Origin: Tupaia tana
Taxonomy: Eukaryota; Chordata; Mammalia; Scandentia; Tupaiidae
DNA: 64,000 bases
Assembly (NCBI GenBank): GCA_026018925.1
Contig: JAKSZU010000016.1
Span: forward strand, 33,723,377 to 33,787,376
Direction of reading: 5' to 3'
In this document: positions 21,546 to 32,446 of the stretch, one piece after another
Layout: every line of letters begins with the position of its first letter
Numbering within the stretch: position 1 is the first letter of the stretch
Translations under genes and position numbers: made by a program
The notes under the pieces: generated by a model
The model's input: only the letters and a program-made list of their open reading frames with translations
What the model was told of the DNA's origin: nothing
The model's database searches: none

Positions 21546-22127
21546 TGTGGCTTTATACCAGCATAGCAGCAATGGGGTGTCCAGTTCTGAGGGATAATGT
21601 AAGCACTGACCCTGGTGGCATAGTCTCCAAGTTTAATTCCATGGCCTTCCAGGAAATTCTAAAAAATACATTTCAACAAATATCTTTTCTTTCTAAATTA
21701 GCTATAATTATTTTTTTAATCAAGAGCTTTCACCAAGACTCTGTGATTCCAATGATATGGTAATTTACAGTCCCCCAAACATATTCAGTACAGGCAGAAT
21801 GGACGAATGGTGAGTTGCACTGAGTCTAAAAAAAGGCATGGAGGACTTGGAGGTAGAAGACAAGAGCTAAATTGTAGTACAACATCATGTCTCAGGGAAA
21901 AAATGCCTTTGGTCTCAAGAAAACTTTTTCTCTTTGTCAGATTACTTTAAACTTTCTGCTCCATTGCTGCCCTCACTGTGTTTAGTAGAGATCAAGTCCA
22001 TTATAAAAAAAAATGTTTCTCTCTCCACAACCACTAATGGATCTCTTCTGGAAACCTGCTGGGCTAGTTGATGTTTCCCCTAGTCCTCATTGCTGCTTCT
22101 GAATGATCTTCTTTAAAACCACCCAGG
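21546..22127. other. No recognised feature
   Basis: AT-rich sequence without a supported ORF or repeat. Confidence 0.35.
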
Positions 22128-22418
22128 GGGACTAGCAGTTGGCGTAATGGCTATGTCACTGGACTCCCATTTAGTCGACTGCGGTTTGAGTCCCAGACCC
22201 GGTGGCTTAAACTCATGCCAGGCGCGTGTGTGTGCGTGCCCAAGATCCCAAGAGGAGAATGGAGGAGAAGGGATTGTGGTGTGGCCATCCCCATTGGGGG
22301 ATGATTTCTCGCTTTCTGTCTCTCTGTCTCTCTCTGTCTCTCTCTGTCTTTCTGGCGAGCACACACGCCCAGTAAGAAAAAAAAAAGCCTCTCCAAATAA
22401 AATTAAAAAATTAAAAAA
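22128..22418 (+). mobile_element. tRNA-derived SINE, long-body type
   Basis: The head GGGACTAGCAGTTGGCGTAA is followed by GGTTTGAGTCCC (B box), the full long body with an extended TCTG tract and an A-rich tail. The duplication 'acacccagg' flanks it (about 22,117-22,127 and 22,418-22,427). Both ORFs here are SINE frames. Confidence 0.92.
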
Positions 22419-22839
22419 ACACCCAGGACTGAATTTGATGTCATCAGATAATCCATTCTCACTGCACTTAAAAAAAAAAAAAAAACTGGAAAATAATAAT
22501 GTTTAATAAAATAAAAATGTCACATAATATTTTTATCTGGCCAGAAAGGTTGTTTGTGTCCCTCTGGAATAAAAATCCATCCCTAGGCCCTGTCCAGGAA
22601 AGCACTAATTTAATCATTTAATTTCTATCATCATAGATAGCTTTTGCTTGCTTCAGTATTTTATGCAGATGGAATTACACAGTGTGCACTCTTCTTCTGG
22701 ATCAGTTACTTGCACAAGACTCTCGTGGTGGCAGCACTAAAACCATGCTCTGGTATAGTAGGAATTCTCTCTAGGACGCAAGTTCTGTGTGTGAGTCAGT
22801 TCTTTAAAACTCCCTTCACCAACCAAGAGAAAGGAGACG

Positions 22840-23543
22840 TGTAGTGCTGCTTGTGACACTGAAGGGGTCCCTTTCCTTCCAGCTTGCCAGAGCCCAGGCC
22901 AGCCAACTCCTCCATGTCTGCCTTGTGAAGCCTGGAGTAAATAAATGAACCGAGTCGACCTGAACTACGGACCTACAAGATTGTGTGAGACAATAAATGT
23001 GTTTTGTTTTCAACTCCTAAGTTTGTGGTAATTTGTGTCAATGAATTTTAAATGTTGAATCTATAAAGAACAAAAAGCTTTATTTGGGGTTTTAGAAGGT
23101 TTATAACCAGAGCAGCAGATTCAGGTAAAAACAAATCATCCCAAGAGGAAGGAACAAAGAGGGTTTGTAAGGACAGAGTTACTAATTCACTAGAAAGCAA
23201 TTACAATTCTTTAAAGAGGGGCTTCTTATTAAAGTTAGAAAGGAATGCAGGGATATATGACTGATGGAAGGTAAAGAAGGAGTGTACCCAGGTAAGAAGG
23301 ACGGCCATGAAACAGAAGTCTAGTGATGTCCAGACAGCATCTTGAGCCATTTCAAGTGCCTTATTTCTGATGCCTGAGGCCAAGGGGTGAAGCAAACCAA
23401 TATATCATGTTCCTAAGAATGTGATACATTCCAAGATATGTGTAAGTTTTATTTTCTGATCGCCTCCCAATTCCACTTTTTAAAGAAGAGCTTTATCATT
23501 TCTTTTGTCACATTTGTTACAGCAGCCATACAAAACTAACACA
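22840..23543 (+). mobile_element. MaLR-type LTR remnant split by a younger solo LTR
   Basis: 22,840-23,035 and 23,513-23,543 together carry the familiar 3' end order 'gagacaataaatgtg', 'aagtttgtggtaatttg', 'ttacagcagccatacaaaactaacac' of an MLT1-like LTR. The inner element falls exactly between 'gtaatttg' and 'ttac'. Very old, solitary and non-coding. Confidence 0.65.
23036..23512 (-). mobile_element. Solo LTR (ERV class I-like), nested, antisense
   Basis: 477 bp flanked by a 4-bp TTTG duplication (23,032-23,035 and 23,513-23,516). On the minus strand it starts TGTGACAAAAG and ends ATTCATTGACA, so the TG...CA ends are in place. A minus-strand AATAAA (23,079-23,084) and a TATAA box about 15-20 bp upstream give an LTR-like U3/R layout. 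It looks like a complete solo LTR. The 4-bp duplication suggests class I. I do not recognise the subfamily. Confidence 0.75.
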
Positions 23544-23839
23544 GCACCCTATCTGAAAATAGTGTCCCCTTGCCTTAGCACTATTGGAAGAATTACCAAT
23601 AAAGAAAAATTTCCTTGGTACTTATTTTTATGACTGTAATTTGATCCCAACTATCTGAAGGAAGATATTTCATTTAAACGAAAGCACTTGCTCTTGGCTT
23701 TTATTTGTACACTTATTAAATGCTTCTGAGGATGTGAAAGAACTAATGAAATCCACAGTTACAAATATTTTTGCATAAACATGAAAGCGAAGGTATGTTA
23801 TATAGATGTAAATGTATGATTAGAGTTTGCATTTAATTA

Positions 23840-24000
23840 ATCCATTTATTTAACAAATATTGTTTGGGTCCCTACTATGTTCTAGTGCTGTTCTGGTTTG
23901 GGGAGGTATGATAGTACGTGATACAGAAAAAAACAGTGCTGCTCACATGTAGCTTATATTTCAGAAGGTAAGACAAACTGTAAAAAGGATAGGCAGAGGA
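23840..24000 (-). mobile_element. L2 LINE 3' end, antisense
   Basis: Reads 'atccatttatttaacaaatattgtttgggtccctactatgttctagtgctgttctgg...cacatgtagcttatatttcagaagg', the antisense of the L2 3' terminus. Confidence 0.7.
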
Positions 24001-24835
24001 AGGGGAAAGGGAAATATTAATATAAAGGGACTAGTGTCCCATATATGGGCAGTGGGTGTGGGGGGCCGAAATGATCAATGGAATGGACGTGGAGATCATC
24101 ACCGAGAACTTGAATTTCAGGCCAATTTCAGGTCTTGTACACGTGTCCTGAGTTGCAGCTTGTTGGTCATGCTAAGAGATCTAAGGAAGAAGGGAACCCT
24201 GGAGGGTTGGGCACATCTGCCTCGTGCTTTCACAGGATCATACTGGCTGCTGTGCCGAGCACAGACTACTGGAGCAGGGATGGAAGGAGGGCACAGATTA
24301 GCAGTCCGTGCTGATACAAATGCATGCTTTACCACACACATCTGTGCTCATGCATAAACACGTACTCACTGATAAGATCTTGCTCTCCGGCAGATAAGAG
24401 CTTGAAGATGTAGAACAGCTCACTCCAACGTTCTTGTTCTACATATGTTGTTCTTTCCTCTAAAACTGAACTCGCCTGTGAAAATCACTTGCATCTATTC
24501 CTCTCGATACACTAAACCTTTATTCCTATATTCTTATTTGAGTGTCATCAGTTAGACAACTGGAAAAAAATTAAACTACTGTGTGTTTATTTCTCTGTGG
24601 ACACATTTTTCTTTTGCAGTTTGAGCAGGTGACTTCCGGAACCAATGCATGAGATTCAGTCAGGAGTGTTGTTCCCCCACTACCAGGTACTCCAACGATT
24701 TAAGAAGAGTATTTCCAAAGTTAAAATAACAGTGTCTTGTGAAAACAGAATTTACATATAACTCCATATCCCTGGTAGTTTTTGAAGGTTACATTTTAGG
24801 AGGTGCAAAGAATTTTTTTGTTTGTGTTATGCCTT
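24001..24835. other. No recognised feature
   Basis: The opposed frames at 24,034-24,357 are overlapping chance ORFs in a slightly GC-richer patch. No domain is recognisable. Confidence 0.4.
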
Positions 24836-24930
24836 TCCTTCAGATTATCTGTGAAGTTCAGAGACATGCTTACATCATAAACTTAGTTGGCACTCTTTAA
24901 ATATTTATTGAAGAATGAATTAATTTCAGA
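24836..24930 (+). mobile_element. L2 LINE 3' terminus
   Basis: Ends 'cttagttggcactctttaaatatttattgaagaatgaatt', the sense terminal repeat-like tail of L2. Confidence 0.6.
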
Positions 24931-25690
24931 TGTAGAGAAAACTCAACATATCACACTGGGCTATAGAACCAGTCTTTGAAAGTAACTATGAAGGTAAAGT
25001 GCAACCAAAGGAGGAGTTGTTTTGAACAAATGAATGTGCTTCAAGATAGGATCTAATAAGAGATCATTAGAGCTACTTGAGCAGTTGGAAGTGTCACCCA
25101 AAAGAACTGTTCCTTAGATTTCCCAGAATGTAAATTAAAAGAGAAGCGTAGCTGCTTGAAAACATGGTGGAGATTTGAAAATGCCCAGGGCACTGAAGCC
25201 TTTGCAGTTGTTCCAGGATGACTCTATTCTAACTGTGACAACAGATCCCACAGGGTACCATTTTCCAACAACTTCTGAAAATTGTAACAATTAACAGTAT
25301 TCCTCTCAAGAGAAAACCCTTCTAACACGGGTTTTCACATTTCAAGCTGAAAGGAACTCCCCACAAACACTCTTTCTGAGCTACTTTTTTTTTCTATTTT
25401 CTAGTGGAAATTATAACCACAGGTTACCATGTTTTCTTTCCTGTGTTTGAAAACCACATGTGTTTTAGTGAAAACATTAAGGTGAATAATGAAATGGAAA
25501 TGTCTTACCTACTGCTGCTTCTACAGCAATAACTCCCAGTAAATTAAAGATGTCACTTTTAGTCAATCAATCTCAGCTGAATACAAATTATGTTTTATCA
25601 TTTGAGATAAAAAAAAATAGTACAACTATTTGTCAGTTAGGCTATAATGTACTTTAAGGATTTTTTTAAAATGGAAAAAGACCTTATCTA
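24931..25690. other. No recognised feature
   Basis: Unique-looking AT-rich sequence. Confidence 0.35.
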
Positions 25691-25694
25691 ACTT

Positions 25695-25800
25695 ATTTCT
25701 TTGTTTGATAGCTGAGGAAACAGAGACCTGGAGAGGTGATATGACTCTTCTCTGCTCAAGTCCACTTGGCTTGTCCATGGTACAGCCCAGACATGAAAGC
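25695..25800 (-). mobile_element. MIR-like fragment, antisense
   Basis: 'gatagctgaggaaacagagacctggagaggtgatatgact' parallels the antisense MIR core ('gatgaggaaactgaggcacagagaggttaagt'). Confidence 0.5.
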
Positions 25801-26690
25801 AATCAAAGATTTAAGGCCTCTATTTTTCATATAGTAGACATCAGCAAAGGGAAGGGGGTAACACCGAGCACTTACTCAGAAACTTCCACAGGTTTTGTTT
25901 AAGCTGATTCTCACCTGTGAGGTAAGTCATTGGAGGGAAAAGACTTGTACAATGCAGTGACCACCAGTAAGAGCACCAGGCAAGGAGGAACTTCAACTGT
26001 CCATGAGAGACATTTCTTCTAAGGCTATGTTGCTGTTGAAGGTGAGGAAGAAAATTAGGTAATCCTTGAAGGCTGAGAGCTGGGAATAAACAAGTTAGTT
26101 TCCATGCGTTTCTAACAGCATAGTTTGAAAACTCCTCCATTTCTCAGATTTTCTCAGCAAACCCAGACATCTTCTCAGGACCTGAATATAAACCGATGGC
26201 CATTCTGTCCTCACAGGATGGAGTTAACCCCCACAGACGTAGGCATGGAGGAGGCTGAAGGAACAGCCTGAGGCCCAGCCCAACCTGGCATGGAGTCTTC
26301 CTCTGTCCATTTCACTACCTTGGACTGTGCCCCTCTCGGCTGCTGGCACAACTGGCTGTCGAGAATGAGTCCTCAGGGGCCCCTTCTTGAAAGATTGCTA
26401 TACCAGTACCTGACCCTGCATGTGGCAGTTCTAGAAGCTCAGTTTTGTCTGGGTAATCAGTACATGATGGAAAAAAGTGCCAAAAAAAGTTGTTATTTTT
26501 TTTTTTCCGTAGAGAGTCTGTCACACAAAATAGCCAGTATTGTTCCAGTCACTTGGGAGACCAAACCACCGATTAAAAAGATTCCTGGTGAACAAAAAAA
26601 AAAAAAAAAAGGAAATTTTTAAAAAGAGAAATAATAAAGCAAAGTGGGTATGTTCCAAATGATATTTATGGCAGGTGTGGGGGGGGTCTT
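25801..26690. other. No recognised gene; two A-rich or T-rich runs
   Basis: The frames at 25,841-26,140 (minus) and 26,290-26,622 (plus, 110 codons) have no domain I recognise and end in homopolymers. The poly-A at 26,594-26,611 could be the tail of an old retroposed sequence ending there, but no head is identifiable. Confidence 0.35.
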
Positions 26691-26802
26691 TAGAAAGTTC
26701 ATGGAAAATAATTATTATGATAAAACTATGCATGGATTTTTACATTTTTGCATCAAAATAAACTTATATTTTAATTTTCCACAAACTGCTTGAAGTCTCT
26801 TC
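26691..26802. mobile_element. Short palindromic element (MITE-like), copy 2
   Basis: Starts GGGGTCTTTAGAAAGTTCAT and its minus strand from the other end reads AGACTTCAAGCAGTTTGTGG. The inverted ends are clear over about 25 bp. The centre holds 'aactatgcatgga' and 'caaaataaacttatattttaat'. Related to 13,305-13,420. It cannot code for protein. Confidence 0.6.
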
Positions 26803-27211
26803 ATATACCAAGCTAAGAAAGACTTATCTTTCTGCAGTTTAGCAATATTTACAGCTCCTTAAGAAGTGAAGGTAAGTACAGTTGAACAATTCAAAACATA
26901 AGCTAACAAATTCTTATCAACCAACACTACTTGGAAATATTTTTTTCCTGACAGGACCTCTATCATTAAAACATTATATTTAATAGTCTCAAATTTAAAT
27001 TTTCCAGATGATTATTTTTTCCTTGACTTATATTTTATGGTAGTTACTTGCCGATCCTTTCATCTCATAGACATTCCAAACAGCAATAGCAAAATAATCA
27101 TTCTGATTCGTTCTTTGTGCCTTTTTGTGTTTGGATCCCCTTTAGAAATCAGCATAACCTGCTTTATCCAAGAGGGGATAACTTCAATTTTTTTTAAAAA
27201 TTTGAGGCATT
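26803..27211. other. No recognised feature
   Basis: AT-rich unique sequence. Confidence 0.35.
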
Positions 27212-27482
27212 GGGACCAGCAGTTAGTGTAATGACTATGTCGCTGGACTCCCACGTAGTCGACCGCAGTTTGCGTCCCAGACCCAGTGGCTTAAACTCAC
27301 GCCAGGCATGTGTGCATGCGTGCCCAAGAGCCCGAGAGGAGAATGGAGGAGAAGGGATTGCAGCATGACCATCCCCCCTGGGGGGGGTGATTTCTCGCTT
27401 TCTGTCTCTCTGTCTGTCTCTGTCTGTCTGGCGAGCGCACACACCCTATAGCAAAAACCTCTCCAAAAAATAAAAAATAAAT
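27212..27482 (+). mobile_element. tRNA-derived SINE, long-body type, young
   Basis: The head GGGACCAGCAGTTAGTGTAA is followed by 'gtcgaccgcagtttgcgtccc', a full body and an AAATAA tail. The duplication 'aatttgaggcatt' / 'aattcaaggcatt' flanks it. CpG-rich in the head and end. Confidence 0.92.
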
Positions 27483-27658
27483 AAAAATTCAAGGCATTTA
27501 CCCACTGGTTATAATGTGAAATTCCAACTTTTCTTTACTGAATTTTTGCCTTGACAGCAAATTATTATTATTGTATTATTACTATTTGCTCTATACAAGG
27601 CCTGCTGCTAGGAAACCAGGGAAGATGTGCAGAGAAGTAAAACAACACAGCACAAATG

Positions 27659-27696
27659 TGGGGTGGGGTGGGGTGGGGTGGGGTGGGGTGGGGTGA
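27659..27696 (+). repeat. (GGGGT)n minisatellite
   Basis: About seven GGGGT units. It satisfies the four-G-run quadruplex pattern on the plus strand. The Pro/His-rich minus-strand frames are repeat artefacts. Confidence 0.95.
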
Positions 27697-28026
27697 GACG
27701 GGAAGAGAATTGTTGTGAAAATGAAAACCAGACATGGAGAGAGCCTCATTAAGGAGGAGCTTAGAATCCTGGAGTGAGCATCTGCCAGGACTGGAGACAC
27801 TATTTTCATCTAACCACTTCATTCATCAAATAATAAGATTCAGAAAATCACCAGTGACTTGTCTCAGGGCATGCTATCATTAAGCATGACTTGTTGACAT
27901 CCTAAATAGCCAAAAAAGACAATGAGCACATCTGCCACCTAATCTCCACTCACTAAGCTCTCCATTACCTGAGAAACTAGCCCTATTTTTGACTCCCTAG
28001 AAAAGGGTTTATAAATATAATCATCT

Positions 28027-28308
28027 AGAGCCAGCAGATGGTACGGGGGGTTAAGGCGACCACATCCCACACAGCCAAGTGCGTGGTTGGAATCCCAGAC
28101 CAGGTGGCCTGAAAAATCACACCATGTGCCTGTGTGTGCATGTCCAAAATCCCAAGAGGAGACTGAAGAAGGGATTGTGGCATGGCCTTCCCCTCTGGGG
28201 TAGGGTGTGGTGTGGGGGGGGGGCATTTTCTCACTATCTCCCTCTATCATTCTCTGTCTCTGGTACCCTACAGCAAACTATTAATAAAATAAATAATAAA
28301 AATGAATA
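28027..28308 (+). mobile_element. tRNA-derived SINE, long-body type, old
   Basis: The head GAGCCAGCAGATGGTACGG, 'ttggaatccc' at the B box, the long body with a GT/G-rich expansion at 28,200-28,226 and an AATAA tail are visible. Diverged and CpG-poor. Confidence 0.85.
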
Positions 28309-28379
28309 ATAATCCAATATTCCAATAATCCAATTTTCAAATCATCTTTTTACTGGAGTTGGCACATACAGAGAAGCAC

Positions 28380-29260
28380 ACAAATGCAAATAGCATCTAG
28401 AGGCACCTTTATAAGGTGGATGTACTTATGGAATCACTCCCTGCACCACGTCATCAAATGTCACCCATTAGCCATCCTACTTCTTTGTCCAAAAACCCTG
28501 CCACCTGCCTCCCTAAATGTAGTTAATAACACTGATCCTGACTTTTTTTTTATCCTGACTTTTCATACCATGAATTAACTTGACCTGCTTTTTGACTTTA
28601 TGTAAATGAAACCATACGATGTGTATTCTTTCAGACCTGGCTGCTTTCACTCAATATCAGGTTCGTAGAATTCATTCATGCTGTGGCAAATAGCGGTAAT
28701 TTGTTCATGTTCACTGCTGCATTGTTTCTTTTCCTTTTCATTTCTTTTTAAAAAGGTTCTATAGGATATATGCGCCCACATGAGAGAGAAAACGAGAAAG
28801 CATCCCTGTAGGGGGATGACCCTGCTGCAATCCCTTGTCCTCCATTTTCCTCTCAGGATTTTGGGATTGTCTGCACATGTGCCTGGTGTGTTCCTCATAA
28901 CACTGGGTCTGGGAATCAAACCACACAGCTGACCATGTGGAATCCAGCTGCCCCAACCACCATGCCACCAGCTGACCTGCTCAATCACTTCTATTGACTG
29001 AAGTACAATATTCATATGCAATCTACATTCAGTGGGTACTTGGGTTGCTTCCAGTTTGGAGTGATGATGAACAGTGCTATGATTAGCGTGCTGTATGTGT
29101 ATTTTAGTGTATATGTGCACATTCCAGTGGGGTATGTACCCATGGTACACCTGAGTCACTGCTTATGCATATGTTCAGCTTTGGTGGATACTGTCAAGCA
29201 GCTCTGCAAAACTATGAGCTTGCATGAGCTTTCCACTTTCTCCACACCCTCCCCATAATG
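28380..29260 (-). mobile_element. L1 LINE 3' region, antisense, split by a SINE
   Basis: The plus strand shows the antisense L1 3' stretch: 'tggctgctttcactcaatatcaggttcgtagaattcattcatgctgtgg', then after the SINE 'agtgggtacttgggttgcttccagtttgga', 'aacagtgctatgattagcgtgctg', 'ggggtatgtacccatgg' and 'ccactttctccacaccctcccc'. The SINE at 28,745-28,977 splits it. The 170-codon minus frame is a hybrid of L1 and SINE sequence. Confidence 0.75.
28745..28977 (-). mobile_element. tRNA-derived SINE, long-body type, nested in L1
   Basis: The minus-strand head GGTCAGCTGGTGGCATGGTGG, body and 'cctatagaacctttt' end are recognisable. Much CpG loss. L1 sequence resumes on both sides. Confidence 0.8.
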
Positions 29261-30452
29261 TACATAATGGACTCACTATGTCCAGAGAGTTTCAAAGAAA
29301 AGCATAGAATTTTTAGAATTTTTTTCATAACTAAGAAATCATTTAAGTTTAGAACTGTGAAAGAGATCTCCATTCTATCCAAATGCAATGGAAAGAAAAA
29401 GAGGTGTGAGTCTGCAAAAAGTAAGTAAATGAAGAGAGGTTTGGGGATGTAAATACAAGAGTTTTTAGAAAAATCCTTTTTTGTATTTCGATATAGTATG
29501 TGGCCGAGACCACAACCTCAAGAACTTAGGGTTAAAGGCTGCATTGTTCATTTATTGTTTTGGTTTCTTAACTCAGGCTCTTAGGAAAAGTAAGGTTACA
29601 GTAACTAAATTGTGTTGCACCTTGCTGAATTTTATCTAGAAGTCTTTTAACCTTCTTAAGTCTCTTACAGTTCCTGTGGCAGGTCAAGTCACATGATATA
29701 AAGGTTCTCAAGGAACAACCTTCTTGTCTTTGGCTCAGACAGAAATTTTCTCAGTGTGATTAAAATTTAATCCACATTTTTGCAGCACTGTCAAATTTAT
29801 GTAACACCCACATTTATTTACTTAATCTAGCCATTCAGTATCAATTGCATTAGTCTTGTCCAAAGCTTTTTCCACTAGTTAAAGGCACGTGATCCAATTA
29901 GTAAACAAGGATTTGGTGATTTTCTCTCGCTGTGCAGTGGAAACCGTGTCAGACAAGTTGCATTTGAAGAAAAAGAATTCAAGTCATTCTGCGGAGTTAT
30001 AAGGGCAGAATTGAACAGTATCATTATCCCTTCATTGTGGTCTTTCTTGTGTATATGTGAGTAATTTTTATTCTTCTGTTAAAAAGCAAAGTAGCTAGTT
30101 CCATTCAGAGTAACCAGAGTATTCTAATCATTTGCGTAAAAATCCTATTTATAAATCTTTGAAAAACAAAACACCAAAAAATTAAGTAAAAACAAAACAA
30201 CTTTTAAGACGATTTGATGGATTAAACTCTACACTGTAATGATGTAGATCATTTTTGGCTTCAGCTCCAAGATATGTTAACTCAACCATAACTAGAATAA
30301 AATGCTAAACTATTCACAGTTATCTTCATATTTTCAGATTCTTTCTTTTTAAAGAATTAAAAAATTATAGACATTTTGCATTTTGCAAATTTCCTATGAT
30401 GAGCATTCATTACTTTGTAATCAGGAAACCAGTAAAAGTTATATTTTAAAAA
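29261..30452. other. Repeat-poor unique sequence
   Basis: No repeat, ORF or RNA gene recognised across about 1.2 kb, which is unusual for this window. It may hold conserved non-coding DNA; see findings. Confidence 0.4.
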
Positions 30453-30709
30453 GGGACCAGCAGTTAGTGTAATGGCTATGTCGCTGAACTCCCATGTAGT
30501 CAACCGCGGTTCGAGTCCCCGACCCGGTGGCTTAAACTCACACCAGGTGTATGTTTGTGCATGCCCAAGATCGCGAGAGGAGAGTGAAGGATAAGGGATT
30601 GCAGCGTGGCCATACCCCCGGGGGATGATTTCTCGCTTTGTGTCTCTCTGTCTCTCTCTGTCTCTCTGGCAAGCGCACACATCCTATAGCAAAAAACCTA
30701 TCCAAAAAG
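30453..30709 (+). mobile_element. tRNA-derived SINE, long-body type, young
   Basis: Intact A-box region (TTAGTGTAATGG) and a perfect B box GGTTCGAGTCC. The flanks 'aaaagttatattttaaaa' and 'aaaagttatatttaaaat' are a long, near-perfect duplication. Confidence 0.95.
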
Positions 30710-30749
30710 AAAAGTTATATTTAAAATAAAATATTTCCAGAAATAATGC

Positions 30750-30751
30750 AT

Positions 30752-30794
<43 letters not shown>

Positions 30795-30796
30795 GA
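30750..30796 (+). repeat. (AAAT)n microsatellite
   Basis: About eleven AAAT units. Confidence 0.95.
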
Positions 30797-30879
30797 AAAT
30801 ATACCAGAATGTTAATTGTCTTTGGGTTGTGGAATTATGACTACTCTTTTTGCTTGTTTTCTAATTTGTAGTTTGTTGT

Positions 30880-30882
30880 GTG

Positions 30883-30910
<28 letters not shown>
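30880..30910 (+). repeat. (GT)n microsatellite
   Basis: About 15 GT units. Confidence 0.95.
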
Positions 30911-30914
<4 letters not shown>

Positions 30915-31039
30915 GTGTAACTTTCATAATAGAAAAGTAACAAAAACATTACTTTTTAAAATCTACATGCAGAATTTGGACTTTATTTTTAGCCTTCATA
31001 GTCGGTGACTAGAATTCTCTAGACTCAGTTAAATATAGG

Positions 31040-31200
31040 CTCCAAATTTAGTTGGCCTGGCTTCTGATCTTGGCTCTCCACCCACTTATTCTACGATCTT
31101 GGATAAATCACTTACCCTCCCTGGGCCTCACTGTTAACTTGTAAAATGTAATATGATTGCTATGAGCATTAAGGAAGGTCATATATGTGAAAACCTACAA
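31040..31200 (+). mobile_element. MIR SINE fragment
   Basis: Sense MIR text: 'ctggcttctgatcttggctctccacccacttattctacgatcttggataaatcacttaccctccctgggcctcac', 'atgattgctatgagcattaagg'. Confidence 0.85.
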
Positions 31201-32037
31201 TTCGAAGGCTCCATTATGGGTAATTATTCATCGAAAGCTCATCACTCATTTCTTGAGGTTTAGAGAAATCAAAAAATTTTGGAAGCCTTAACTACTCAGT
31301 CTTCCCGGCGAAATTGCAAGGATGTAATATGCATATCCACCACCTCTTTTTTATTCATTTTAAAATAAATACTTGGAGAAAGGGTTTTTGAAAGAGCAAA
31401 CAACATTTGTACTCTACTTAGAAAAATAACTATATCTTTGATTTTAGGCCCTATATATCCTTCATCTTCAAGCATTGTGTCTCCATCAGATTCTCAAATG
31501 AGAGATAAAAAGCTTTCCTCATTTATTTTTTGTTATTTTTAATGTTGCATAAATGTACAAATATACATTATGGATATGATTACTTAAATAACACAGTTTT
31601 GGGGTTTTGACTTTTGAATTATCACAGTGCATTTCCTTTGAGTCCTGAGCACACAGGGTTTTGGGGGCTTGTATTTTTCACTGAGTAAAAGGAAGGCAAA
31701 ACAGCTGCTCTCTAAAAGGCTGAATCCCAGATACACAGCTTCGTCTTCTGTTTGCTGCTTCTGCCTAATGAGGCAGGTTAAAGGAAAAAAAGAAGAGGAA
31801 AAAGAGAAAATGTCAGCTTCTCTATGCTTACATGTAAGCCAATACAAATTAAAAGAAATAATCACTCTTGAGGTTTGACATTCAGGGCCAAAAACAATTA
31901 TTTCAAGAGTGCGACACTTGAATTGGGGGACAAACTGTGACCATGAAACAGGGTATGTCTGACTGATCTCACAACAGTCAGATATGATCACCTTTGTCTC
32001 AATAGACCACTGTTGTAGCCACTGAGGGAAAAAAAGA
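31201..32037. other. No recognised feature
   Basis: The 135-codon minus-strand frame at 31,584-31,991 is the longest ordinary-composition frame in the window. It shows no domain, no donor/acceptor pair I trust and no codon bias I can judge, so it is not called. Confidence 0.35.
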
Positions 32038-32038
32038 A

Positions 32039-32039
32039 A

Positions 32040-32112
<73 letters not shown>
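32039..32112 (+). repeat. Poly-A followed by (TA)n
   Basis: About 19 A, then about 22 TA units; highly unstable, self-complementary sequence. Confidence 0.95.
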
Positions 32113-32445
32113 AGTTTTCCATTAAAATGAATAGTTAAAACTATGATACAGTCAAGGAAGCTGTATGTAAGAAAAAAAGGTAATGATTATTCAATATTTT
32201 CCTGGTGCTATCAGTATATCATTTCTTCCCACGTATTTGACAATTTGTTTATACCAGTGACTATATTAAATTAGCAGTGAATACCACTAGAAGCAAATGG
32301 CAATACATTCCCCATTACTGGCAATTAGTACTTTCTTTAATTTGACGTATATTCTCAGAATGTTATAGCTGGAAGAAACCTGAGAGGATATATACTACAC
32401 AGTATAAAATGTTTTTAAGTAAAATGAGAAACACTCCTCCCCTGG
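32113..32445. other. No recognised feature
   Basis: AT-rich sequence; nothing recognised. Confidence 0.35.
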
Positions 32446-32446
32446 G

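Noticed and set aside
26866-26880. Second perfect splice donor (GAAGGTAAGT)
   Set aside because: No open frame or acceptor-like sequence goes with it; expected by chance in a window this size.
28647-29159. 170-codon minus-strand frame
   Set aside because: It runs through antisense L1 and a nested SINE, so it is repeat-derived.
31584-31991. 135-codon minus-strand frame of ordinary composition
   Set aside because: No recognisable domain or splice context; length is within chance for 64 kb on six frames.
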